A stretch of DNA of 64,000 nt, taken from NCBI GenBank assembly GCA_963675135.1, contig OY776122.1, forward strand, positions 15,422,881 to 15,486,880. The letters are read 5' to 3'. Of this stretch, positions 24,661 to 35,220 are shown in pieces. The position numbers and the translations under genes are program-made. The notes under the pieces were generated by a model, which searched no databases, was not told the origin of the DNA, and saw only the letters and a program-made list of their open reading frames with translations. The stretch's first letter is position 1, and the number at the start of each line of letters is the position of its first letter. The DNA is from Galeopsis tetrahit (lineage: Eukaryota > Streptophyta > Magnoliopsida > Lamiales > Lamiaceae).

Positions 24661-24860
24661 TGAACTAATAATATACAATATGTTAATTAATACTATACTA
24701 TATTTGAACTAGTACCATAGAGTATGTTAACTAATACTATACAATATGTGAATTAATAATATACTATATTTGATCTTGTACCATAGAGTATGTTAACTAA
24801 TACTATAGAATATGTGAGCTAATACTATACTATATTTGAACTAGTACTATAAAGTATGTG
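24661..24860. repeat. Tandem repeat, about 66-bp monomer
   Basis: About three diverged copies of a 66-bp unit. The second and third units both start ACCATAGAGTATGTTAACTA, at about 24713 and 24779. The unit is built of alternating TACTATAC/TATGTGAA/TAATAC words. Similar words are scattered at 11300-11400 and 24060-24100. Confidence 0.6.
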
Positions 24861-26996
24861 AACTCGAAAACATTAGAACGTGTACCAATATAAACTAATA
24901 TTATATTGTATGTGAACGAATGCGTACAGTACTGCATACTAACTAATAATATACCATAATACTTATCAACTATTATCATAACACTTATAAACTAAAAATT
25001 ATATTCATAAAAAATTAAAATAAAGTGATTAAAAAATGAAAGTTCGAATAAAAAAAATTATTAAACAATGTAATACAAAGTGAAATTTGTAAGGAATGGG
25101 GTAAAATTTTAAAAGGATAAGGTGAAAATTATACATCAATTAATTAAAGTAAAATAGTACCAATAGAATTATCACACTAAGAGAGATGAGAGTTTTATTT
25201 TTTAAAACAAATTATTATTATACTATTTAATACTTAAAAAAAACAATTAATACTATTATTTTTAAAATTTTCTTATAAAGAATGTACGTGGAAAAAATAA
25301 AATAAAATATCATCTGAAACACAAATGATAAATAGGAAGAAAAATAATATTAAAAAGAGAAATATAAATATCAATTGAAATAAAATAAAATAAAAAAATA
25401 AAAATTTAAAATATTAATGGAGTATTATTTTTTAATGATAAAATTAAAAAAAAATTAATTGAAGTAAAATAAAGGGCCATGAAAAAAACTATGTGCTAAA
25501 TTTATATAGTAAATGAGTCATGTGTTATTAGATTTGACATAATAAATGGGTCATGTGTTATTTGTAATGAGTTATTAAATTGGATATAGTACATGTAACT
25601 GGTACACAAGAGTGTAACCTATAATAATTTAAGAATCATATTTTGGTTAAAATATTTCAATCTCATACTATATTTTACGAGACAATTATGTGTAATATAT
25701 TGAACATGCAATTCCCTCTAATTTAGGCAGACTCAACAAATTTGCAGATCAGTCCTGGATTTTCAGGTCAACAGTTTTGAACACACATATTTTTCTCCAA
25801 CGTATTAGAAACGCATACGCAGAAACCAGAAACTAAGCCTAAAATGCAAAAAATTGAAAAGAAACAACGGAGAAGAGATAAAATCCGGCAATTACGCATA
25901 TAAATACAATAAAAAAAAGGATGGCGACAATGTATTGAATAACAACAAAAATACACCAGCAAAAACATAAAAATATGAATGATTATGAGAATTATCACAT
26001 AATCACAACTCTTTTGTGTACATATGTATGTGTTACCATATGAACAATCATATGTTACTAGATAAACATGTGTTATTATAATTATGTAGTTCGACATGAA
26101 GGTTTATAAGGTATAGTGAAAAATGATTTGGCCAACTTGAGTAATTGTAAATTCAGAATACCAAAAGCTCTGTATACCTCTTCTTCAGCTCTCATTGAAA
26201 TCTACCTAGTATTATCCAACCATGGTTTCCATCTCTAGTCAAAAGTAGTCATCTAAGCATAAAATACAACATTCCAATAGAGTTGACAGCCTGGAAATAG
26301 GATCCAACTGACCTGAGCCTTACACCGCATAAGATTTATAAGTTAAGTGACTTGGTTTTCAAGTAATGATGATTTTACACACTTTTGAATGAGTAAAGTT
26401 TCCATTATCCTAAACAAAAAATAACTTATGAAGCACAAATTAGGACATCCCTAACTATGGCAACAAGAGTTCACTTGAGTTCAAATAGGGTTGATATATT
26501 TGCATCTTTCACACGGGCTAATGAACAATATGCTCACTGGGGACAAAATTCTTGTATATATATTTATGAAACTTCTTATAAACTCAGCAAGTAACAAAGA
26601 GGGACAATATTGTTTGCAAGTTGATACCTAAGCTGAAAACGAGTAACCATATGCAAAGATTTCCACAGTTTTGTTACCCAAGTAAATAACCTCCCCTATG
26701 CCAAGTTTCTTTCTACTATCAACAATAATACCCATCACTCCCACCATAAACAAGAGAAAATTTCACTATTGTACATGGAAAGTAAAGAAAATGAAAGACA
26801 AAATATAGACAATTTTATCTAACAGGACAAGTTTAAATCAGATCTCACAACCAATTTCAACTTCTGCAGCATTGCAACACAGCAATAAAGGACAGGGAGA
26901 AGGAGAATAACGGCGATCTAAAGTTACCCCAGAAACAAATTTGTTTGTAATAATTTGTTATACTCATCTCCTTACAGCTGATTACAAGCAATGTAC
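24861..26996. other. AT-rich intergenic DNA
   Basis: No ORF worth calling; the longest (minus strand, 25768-26097) is low-complexity hydrophobic residues with no recognisable family. Sequence from about 26130 to 26990 is less AT-biased, which could mark old transcribed or regulatory DNA downstream of the PNO1-like gene, but nothing specific was recognised. Confidence 0.35.
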
Positions 26997-27233
26997 TACT
27001 CCCTCCGTTTGCCTATAAGCTTCTCATTTTACCATTTTGGTCCGTCCGCATATAAGCTTCCCATACCTTTTTTGGTAAGTATTTTTTCTTATACTTCACT
27101 TTATATCTTACTTTTTCTCTCTATCTCTCTCCTCTCTCAATCAATCACTTGTACTATATCTATTATTTAATCACTTTTTTTAATCTCTGTGCCAAAAAGT
27201 AACGGTGAAGCTTATAGGTGGACGAAGGGAGTA
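26997..27233. mobile_element. Stowaway-like MITE near the PNO1-like gene
   Basis: A 237-bp element bounded by TA, ends TACTCCCTCCGTTTGCCTATA and CTTATAGGTGGACGAAGGGAGTA. The same family, in the opposite orientation, interrupts element A at 55798-56035. It lies about 280 bp beyond the stop of the PNO1-like gene. Confidence 0.75.
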
Positions 27234-27508
27234 GTTATTTTCTTACCATTCCTTACTTAAAAGAAAGTCACTGCAATTCCAAAACTATAATCTTATACCA
27301 CAATGTAAGTTACGAATACATTACTCTCAGAAATCAAGATTAATGAATAGTGTAATTCAGATAGTAAACTTTATACTAAAAAGCCATTTCTAATAAAAAA
27401 TTGTATCAAAAACGCCCAAAATTTCAGAAACTCATCACGCTCAAACATCTCAAGAGTGTCTAATCTACAACACATAATCAAACAGTGATAAAACAGCTAA
27501 AGATGAAT

Positions 27509-28217
27509 TCAAAACCTTTCTGCCAGGCGAGCAGTCACAGCTCTGAGCTTGGAATAAACTTTAGCTGCAGGCGAACCCATAATTAAGCTGCAGAGAGAGT
27601 CCCTAGCAACCTTAATATTCGCAAAGGAGCCCAGGATATGAATCTTTGTATCTGCAATTACGATCCTCGTCCTTGTTGAATTCTCAATCGCGAATTTTGT
27701 TCTTCCTCCCTTCCCACTCAACCGCCCAATCGCCCGTGATAAGTGTTCGCCTTTCAACGTCTTCACATCCTTGATTTCAAAGGACTCAACGTAAAGCTCG
27801 TCCATTCGGAGCACTTGCTACCGCATCAATTACATCAAATCCAAGCGTGAATGCGTGGACAAAGTCCGCGCACTTCTGGAGGTTGCTGACGTCAGGCGTT
27901 TCGGATCGAGTTTTCAGCTCGACCCGGCGCGCTTTCAGGTTCATTCGGATGTCGATTTTCATTTCTTCGTAGATTGGGGTGTAGATTTCGAGCCACGCTT
28001 TCTTCAGGGGAGTGTAGCGGTGTGGGGGAACGGGGACTTTGCGGAATTGGATTTGGCCGTCGGAGATTTCATGAGCTTTTAAGGGGCGGAAGTTTGGTTT
28101 TTGGGCAAATTGAACCGACGGCTGCCGCGGCCGTGTGGCTTTAGTTTCAACGTCCATGGAAGTGTCAACGGAGACGTCCATGTCGGTGGGAATCGGAGTG
28201 GTGGCGGCAACGTCCAT
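27509..28217 (-). pseudogene. PNO1: PNO1-like KH-domain ribosome assembly factor with one frameshift
   Basis: PNO1 (Partner of NOB1, Dim2) is a nuclear/nucleolar KH-domain protein needed for maturation of the 40S subunit and 18S rRNA 3'-end cleavage. The minus-strand ORF from 28217 carries the N-terminal part (FRKVPVPPHRYTPLKKAW, then RVELKTR). At about 27811-27820 the frame shifts by one base. The adjacent frame continues with DELYVESFEIKDVKTLKGEH, the KH segment AIGRLSGKGGRTKFAIEN and the conserved C-terminal end ..RAVTARLAERF, stop at 27509. Both halves are otherwise conserved and together have the family length. There is no intron. Either this is a recently damaged copy or retrocopy, or the shift is a sequencing error in a working gene. 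The first codons include a short repeat (ACCACTCCGATTCCCAC twice, 28176-28235). Confidence 0.75.
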
Positions 28218-28522
28218 GGCCGTGGGAATCGGAGTGGTGGCGGTGGCGGCTAGTAGTTCCGGAAAATCTTTAGTCGAGATTAGTAGGGTTTTGCGTACCG
28301 ACTAGACATAAATATCTTCCGGTCCGGGTCGAGTTATGGGCCAAATTAGGGGTGATCAATTTTATTTTTTTTAGCTAATATTGATCGAACCAAATTGAAC
28401 CCTATCGTTAGTCTAAAAAATCGATCTGTGGTTAAAAAAATTAGATTAAATCGTAGGGTTATAACGGCGCAATTTTAATTTAAAATAAATTAACTGCACC
28501 GACCGCATAGAGTAACAATTTT
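28218..28522. other. Upstream region of the PNO1-like gene
   Basis: GC-richer than the surroundings next to the ATG and then AT-rich. On the minus strand this should include the 5' UTR and promoter. No clear TATA box is visible, which is common for housekeeping genes. Confidence 0.35.
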
Positions 28523-28592
28523 AATTAGGATTCCAAAATGTATACCTATACATTTACATATATGTATAGATATACATTTTGGAATCCCAATT
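28523..28592. repeat. Inverted repeat (31-bp arms, 8-bp loop)
   Basis: Left arm 28523-28553 (AATTAGGATTCCAAAATGTA...) and right arm 28562-28592 are reverse complements with two mismatches and an 8-base loop. This could be a tiny MITE or a cruciform or hairpin-forming site. It lies about 300 bp upstream of the PNO1-like start. Immediately to its right, 28599-28738 looks like half of a Stowaway-like element (ends GAGGGAGTATA). Confidence 0.7.
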
Positions 28593-28740
28593 ATACATAT
28601 ATAGTACTCAACTTTTCTTTTTTGTCCATTTCAATGAAAGTTGTCAATTTCTTTTTTGATAACTATTCTCTCTCACATTTTATTATATTCTTCACTCTCT
28701 ATCACATCACCTTTAATACATCTACACTGAGGGAGTATAT

Positions 28741-29580
28741 TTTATAAGGTACCAAACATAAACTTTAAATTTAAATTGAATATTAATATTAATAAGTTAC
28801 TAAACTTAAATTGAAATACATATAAGGTTATAAACTCTAAACCTTAAATTTTAAATTAAATTTAAATATTACATAAGATACAAAACTTAAACTTAAATTG
28901 AAATTGATTCATTCATTCATTAAATTTTCATATATAAATTGAAATGTTCATGAGTTATCAAAACTTAAATTGAAATTGAAATATTACATAAATTGCTAAA
29001 CTTAAATTGTATATAAGGTACTAAACATAGATCTTAAACCTAAATTGAGTTCGAATATTATATAAGTTACTAAACTTAAATTGAGGTACTAAATATAAAC
29101 CTTAAACTTTAATTGAGTTTGAATATTACATAATTGAATTTGAATATAACATACTCCCTCCGTTTTTAATTAAGTGTCACTTTGCCTTTTTTAATATTTT
29201 CAAAATAAGTGTCATTCTACACCCTTTTCTTTAATTTTGACAATTTTACCCTTATACATTATACTCCCTTCAATTTTTTTACCTTAATTTAAGTTTTTTC
29301 CCTTTTAAATATAGTAATATAGCATAAATCATGATAAACCTTAATTATTATATACATGAATATCACCTACAATATTGACCACATTCATTACTAAACATAA
29401 ATTTAATATTAAAATTAGTTATCATTAATGAAGGGTAAAATGGTCCATAATTATATATCTTAATTTGTTGAAAATTGTTAAAATGACACTTATTTAAAAG
29501 TAGAGGGAGTAATAAGTTACTAAACTTAAATGGTATACAATGTACTAAACATAAACCTTAAACCTAAGATAAATATTTGA
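28741..29580. repeat. Degenerate tandem repeat of about 60-70 bp, split by a MITE
   Basis: The phrases AAGTTACTAAACTTAAATTGA, GGTACTAAACATAAACCTTAAA and GAATATTACATAA recur in order many times from 28741 to 29151 and again after the MITE (29512-29580). The array is old and diverged. The MITE at 29152-29511 inserted into it. Confidence 0.6.
29152..29511. mobile_element. Stowaway-like MITE in the tandem array
   Basis: A 360-bp element bounded by TA: ends TACTCCCTCCGTTTTTAATTAAGTGTCA and TGACACTTATTTAAAAGTAGAGGGAGTA. A second CTCCCTTC-like segment at 29263 hints at a nested or composite structure. No coding capacity. Confidence 0.7.
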
Positions 29581-30602
29581 ACACAGAGTTGAATATCTGA
29601 ACAAAGAGAGTTTTTTATGAGAGAGGGGGAGAGAGGAATGGTAAGAGAATGGAGGCTGAAGAAAATAGGGCAAATTCGAGGAACTCTAACTTGGAAATGA
29701 AGATGAAGAGAAAAAGTTAGGGGAATCCTCAATTCGAATTTGAATTTCAAATTCTGAGAAGAGAGAGGAGAATCGACGGCCATAACCTGGAATATAGGGC
29801 CGATTTAACGTCGCTGGAATGGGTGAGGGAGTTGACAGACACTTGTACGGGGAGCCTTTTACTCAAAATAGATAAAATATAACAAATATAATATTGATTG
29901 GAATGAAGGAAAAAAGGGAGAATTCTTCACTCATTTGATAGTTAGATGCAAGTAAAATAGTCAATGAAAGTCATCTGCTTTTGTCCTGCCATGCCAAGGT
30001 GGGAGTCATTAGTAAAAAATCTCTTATTTATACTCTCATCGACTGACACATTTTAATTTTTTTTTAATAAAGTGTAAGATTAAATAAAAAAATGAGTATT
30101 TTTATTGATTAGTGACATGTAATGTTTTTTAATGTATTTTTATGAATTGCTTTTATATTGAAAATAGTATGCAAGTAATCAGTATTATTTTGCGCTCTTA
30201 CCTTTTTTGGGGTGGATATTTATGTCAATAAAATTATCAATTTATCAGTAAATTTGATAAAACCATCATCAATCATCAAACTCAAATTTAATGTTATTAT
30301 TTTTATTTATATTTATTAAATATTTATTTATCATCAAATATATAATTTCATATTTATATTTAAATTAAATTAATTAAACAAAAAAGTGATATACTAATAT
30401 AAACATATATAAAAAAAAAATCATTGAAACAAAATATCAAATTCAATTGCATAAAATATAAATTATGTCACAATTTGAGTGGTTTCGAAATGAGCAGCTC
30501 AAAATTATGCAAACAAGTTCTCATCGATCTCGATCTTAATCTGAAAATCTCTTCACCTTATTTGGACAATATTTTGGTAATATTTAAGGGTTTGGAAGTA
30601 GT
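29581..30602. other. AT-rich intergenic DNA
   Basis: A GA-rich stretch at about 29610-29790 opens a short minus-strand ORF (29526-29783) of low complexity that I do not accept as a gene. The remainder is AT-rich with no recognised feature. Confidence 0.35.
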
Positions 30603-30611
30603 TTATCCCAA

Positions 30612-32199
30612 GGGATTATATTTTTTTTAGTCCATTAAGTTACCACGATTTTGAATTTAGTCCATCAAATTACCACTTTTAAAATTTAGTTCATTAAGTT
30701 TCGATTTATTTTGATTTTGGTCCAGTTACCTGCTACAGCAGGTTTAACAAATCATTTTTTAAAACACACCCCATATAATGTTAAACACACCACATTAAAA
30801 TTTAAAAATAATTTTTTATTACTATGCACACCTCAATTCTTTCCTATTTAATAAATTGCCAAAAATATTTAAATTAAAAAATTAAGAATTCAAATTAATA
30901 TAAAAAATATAAATAAAATCTATAAAAATCGCCTAAATCTTCATAAATTAAACAAAGCTAAAAAAATTAATTAATTTAATTAGTTTTGAAAATTTAGTTG
31001 ATTTTCTACTATTTTTAAATTTTATTTAGCCTTATTTTTACCATTTTTTTATAGAAGCTAGAACACAAATAAAACATTAAGAAAGTAATTGAGTTTTAAT
31101 TTTTTTTTCCTTTTAAGTATTTCTTTTATATTACATGAATCTACTAACAGTCCATAAATATTATATACACTCCAAATGTTAAACACAAAAATTCAAAAAT
31201 CAAATATAGTTAAATAAAATCATAAATATATTTAATAAATTGCCAAAAATAATTTAATTAAAAAAGTAAGAATTCAAATTAATATGAAAAATATAAATAA
31301 AGCCTATAAAAAATACCTAAATCTTCAAAATTTTAATAAAGCTAAAAAATTACTTCCTCCATCGCCATAATTACTTGCACGGTTTGATCGGCACATTTTT
31401 TTAAAAAAAAGTGAATTTAGTGTTTGGTGATGTAAGATAAAGGAGGGGTATTTCAGGTGATTTGGTGATTTGTAAAGTGGATATGATGAGGTGTAAATTA
31501 AATGTATTTAAAAAGATGGTGACAATTTTGAAAATAAAATGATGTTTGGAGGGTATTAATTTTGTGGAGTATTTCCATATTAAGAGTGTGCAAGTAATTT
31601 TAGGACGTCCAAATAAGGAAAGCGTGCAAGTAATCATGGGACGGAGGGAGTAATTAATTTAATTAGTTTTAAAATTTTAGTTGATTTTTTAATACTTTTA
31701 AAGATTTTTTTTTGTTTAATTTAATAATTTTTTCAAGTTGATTTTTTTAAATTTATTAAAAATCTTCCAAAATAGTAAAAAATCAACTAAATCTTCAAAA
31801 CTAATTAAATTAATTAATTTTTTTATCTTTGTTTAATTTTTGAAGATTTTAGTGATTTTTTATAGATTTTATTTATATTTTTTATATTAATTTGAATTCT
31901 TAATTTTTTAATTCAATATTTTTTAGCAATTTATTAAATAGAAAAGAATTGGGGTGTGTATAGTAATACAAAATGATTTTTAAATTTTAGTGTGGTGTGT
32001 TTAACATTTGGGGTGTATATAACATTTTGTGGGGTGTGTGGTGTGTTTTAAATAATGATCTGTTAAATCTGCTATAACAGGTAACTGGACCAAAATCAAA
32101 ATAAATCGAAACTTAATGGACTAAATTCAAAAAGTGGTAATTTGATGGACTAAATTCAAAATCGTGGTAACTTAATGGACTAAAAAAAAATATAATCCC
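30612..32199. mobile_element. Mutator-like non-autonomous element (MULE) with long inverted repeats
   Basis: 1588 bp beginning GGGATTATATTTT and ending AAAATATAATCCC. The inverted repeats extend at least about 170 bp almost continuously (TTTAGTCCATTAAGTTACCACG in both, then GTCCAGTTACCTGCT), and with gaps to roughly 400 bp. The flanks are a 9-bp target duplication with one mismatch, TTATCCCAA (30603-30611) and TTATCCTAA (32200-32208). A 9-bp duplication with long inverted repeats is the Mutator signature. There is no transposase ORF. A 302-bp MITE is nested inside. Confidence 0.75.
31351..31652. mobile_element. Stowaway-like MITE nested in the MULE
   Basis: A 302-bp element bounded by TA with ends TACTTCCTCCATCGCCATAATTACTTGCAC and GTGCAAGTAATCATGGGACGGAGGGAGTA. 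It is younger than its host MULE because it interrupts the MULE core. Confidence 0.7.
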
Positions 32200-32330
32200 T
32201 TATCCTAATATTATTAAAATTCGTAGTATTTATGGTTAAGTTGTATTTCATTTGCTTATTTTTGTTTACATATGATGTATTAAATTTAGTTAATTTTCTA
32301 CTGTATTTAGTAATTTAAATTAGTAATATG

Positions 32331-32605
32331 TACTCCCTCCGTCCCACAACTGTTTGCACACTTACCTTATTTGTCCGTCTCAAAATTATTTGCACACCCA
32401 TAAAAGGAAACTCTCCCATAAACTCCACCTTCACAATATTCACATATTTACACAAAATGTCATTATTTTTACACCTTTTTCAATCACCTTTTTACTTTAT
32501 TCATATAATTTTACAAAATTACCCTCAACACTCTACTTATTACACTTTTTTTCTTAAAATGTGTGCCAATTTTGTGGTGCTAACACTTACGAGACAGATG
32601 AAGTA
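32331..32605. mobile_element. Stowaway-like MITE
   Basis: A 275-bp element with a clear left end (TACTCCCTCCGTCCCACAACTGTTTGCACAC) and a decayed right end (ACGAGACAGATGAAGTA), bounded by TA. It belongs to the same family as the NLA-intron MITE at 8998-9272. Confidence 0.65.
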
Positions 32606-33758
32606 TATTTTTATCCTATTGTATTTTGTAATTTAAATTTATTATATTTATTTTTATTTTCTATTGTATTTTATAATTTAAATTATTAACGTTGTCTTAT
32701 AATTAAATTATATATTTTTAAATTTTAAATATTCCATAATTATTAATCATAAAATTTAAAATTGTTTCATAAAAAAATATAAACAAGAGACATATTGACA
32801 ACAAACAATAAATTAAGTAGACAAAAAAAAAATTTGAGTTGAGATTTGAGTTGGTGGCAAATTTTTTACTTTAGTTTGCCTATTAGAGGCGGCATTGGAG
32901 ATGCCCTAAGTATGCACTTGTACTTAAGATATCAATATTAACCCGATCCGCGAATATCCGTCCCACGAGTTTTGGGTTAGGTTGGACTCGCTCTGTATTG
33001 AGAACGGGTCGATCCTACTCCATTTGTGAATAAATTGAGTCTGAGTTTTATGTTCGACCCGCGGATACCCACCTCGACCCAAATTATTATATAAGTGTAT
33101 ATATATGTATATAATATTAATTTTATAAAAATCTTCACTTTAACAAAAATTGACTTCCTACAATATTTTAATTTTCAAAATATAAAAATGATGAAACTGT
33201 GAATTAATGAAACTGTCATATCATTAAAAGATATTCATACCAAATTAAAGATTTCTAAAATAAAAAAAAAAAAAGAATTATCATTCTAATTTCTATACAT
33301 AATCATAATTTTCAAATTAATATTTTTGAAAATTAAATTTAGTCATTCGGTTTCTTTCGAAAGAAAAAAATTGTATATCAATTCAATCTTTTGTTCTCAC
33401 CACCATTTGGTTACTTTTTTTTTTTTTTTTTATGAGTATTGGAGTGTTGGTTACTATTTTGGTCTTGTACCTTAAGTAGAGTTTGATTTTAGTATTGTAA
33501 CTTTACATTTTTCCAATGTCAGTCTTATAACTTTGCATTAAAATGGATATATACCGTCGGGACCAAAATTGAAAATATACAAAATTACAAGACTAAAATT
33601 AAGAAATTACAAAATTAAGAAAATGTAAAGTTACGGAACAAAAATTGACACCGTCAAAACTTTTTTGAGATAAATTTACAAAAGGTCATGTAACTTTGAT
33701 CGAATCCACAAAAGGTCCTGAAACTTTTTATTTGATCAATTTTAATCTTTTTGGTCTC
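32606..33758. other. AT-rich intergenic DNA with degenerate repeats
   Basis: At 32940-33080 there is a GC-richer stretch with CCCGATCCGCGAATATCCG and GACCCGCGGATACCC words, probably a decayed inverted-repeat DNA element. At 33445-33660 imperfect inverted phrases (TTTTGGTCTTGTACC, GTAACTTTACATTTT and their complements) suggest another old element. No gene recognised. Confidence 0.35.
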
Positions 33759-35048
33759 TGTTGCGATATGAATCCTAATACAAGTTCCATTTGATGATAA
33801 GATAAGTTTTGATAAGCCAAAAAGAAGACTTGAATATATTCTAAGTGTTGACTGATATGTTATGGAAGTTATCTTGTATGAGACAAGATCAGATGAGATG
33901 AGATAAAGTAATATGAAATATGACTAAGTATAAAAAGACAGATTACTTTTAGGATTTTATAATAAACTTTAAATGTTCTATAGAAGCTTATGTTTATATT
34001 TTGTTATGATTATAATAGTCTATAGGATGACTAAGCTGATTTACAAAGCTTAAAGTAATGTAATAGACTAGATAAGCTTAGATAGAACAAGCAGAGTTCT
34101 ACAGAAGATGAAGACTATCGTTGAAGACAAGAAGACTTGACAAGACAAGTTATGAAGAAGTCAGAAATATTCTAAGTGTTGAATATGCTGAAGATCGACA
34201 AGACAAGTCAAGTTAAAGACAAAGTCAGAAGTGAAGATTCGTATCAGATTAAAAGATATGAAGTTAGTTATGGATCTTACCTAAATAAACCGTCGTATTA
34301 GAAGATACATATCAAGAAGCGGTTGAAGAGTTAGTTAAAGGAAGTTATCAAGAAATTTTGTTGGATAACTAACTGATCTTGATCAAATGAAGTCTATAAA
34401 TAGTTGATGACATTCAACGTTTGAAGACTACTGAAATTACGACTACTGAAGCACACACTGAAGTAATCAAAGCAAGAGAAACTCGTAGAGTTCAAAGCAT
34501 TCAAAGTTCGTATTTGAAGAAGCCCAGAAAAGAACAGACTATTCAAGAAGGCATATTGAAGAAATAGAGAAGTTTTCTTTATTGTTTTAGTTTGTATAAG
34601 TTTGCTAGTTGCTTACTAAATCACTAGTTACAGATCGAAGATATATCTGGTTATATAATCGAAAAGATCAATGTCTTATTTCTTGGGACTTAAAGCCACA
34701 AGAAGAGTTTAATAAAATATCACGAACTGAAGTTTGTGAGAGTGGATGTAGATATTTGTCGAACCACTATAAATCTTGTGTTGATTTACTTACTGTTATA
34801 TATTTGATTAATTGTTCTTATTTGTTAATTTGGATAATCAACAAGATTGTAAAATCGAAGTTGAATAGACAAGTTAGTAATATTTGCAGAACAGACGAGT
34901 AAGGTTCTAAATTGTTAAGTTGAGTATAAATTGTCAATGGCTCATAATTTGTTATTCTGCATTGCTAAATCTGATATTTTAGAAAAAAAAATTAAAAGTC
35001 TATTCACCCCTCTCTAGACTTTGATAAATCAACTACTTGTGACCAACA
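33759..35048 (+). repeat. 5' LTR of element A
   Basis: Ends ...GACCAACA at 35048, two bases before the primer-binding site. The left end TGTTGCGATATG at 33759 fits the TGTTG/CAACA pattern, but no second LTR is present to confirm it. A TATA box (TATAAATAG) lies at 34394-34402. Confidence 0.6.
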
Positions 35049-35050
35049 AG

Positions 35051-35062
35051 TGGTATCAGAGC
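35051..35062 (+). promoter_or_regulatory. Primer-binding site of element A
   Basis: TGGTATCAGAGC, complementary to the 3' end of plant initiator methionine tRNA, the usual primer of Ty1/copia elements. It starts two bases after the LTR end. Confidence 0.9.
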
Positions 35063-35220
35063 AGTGGTTCTAACGGACCACTGTTTCTTGATAACCAAAA
35101 AGACTTTTAAGGGAAAGTCTTGTTGTCCAACTGAATTGATCCTTGAACTTTACTTGATTTTCAGTCTCTGTGATAATCTTATCAAACTGTCAAAATATCT
35201 GTTATTACTGATCTTTAATC

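Noticed and set aside
25768..26097. 109-codon minus-strand ORF rich in Ile/Cys/Tyr
   Set aside because: Low-complexity hydrophobic composition in AT-rich DNA, no family resemblance, no regulatory context; expected by chance.
27855..28082. 75-codon ORF antisense to the PNO1-like gene
   Set aside because: Shadow of the conserved PNO1 coding strand.
29526..29783. 85-codon minus-strand ORF (MAVDSPLSSQNLKFKFEL...)
   Set aside because: Overlaps the end of a degenerate tandem repeat and a GA-rich stretch; no recognisable domain.
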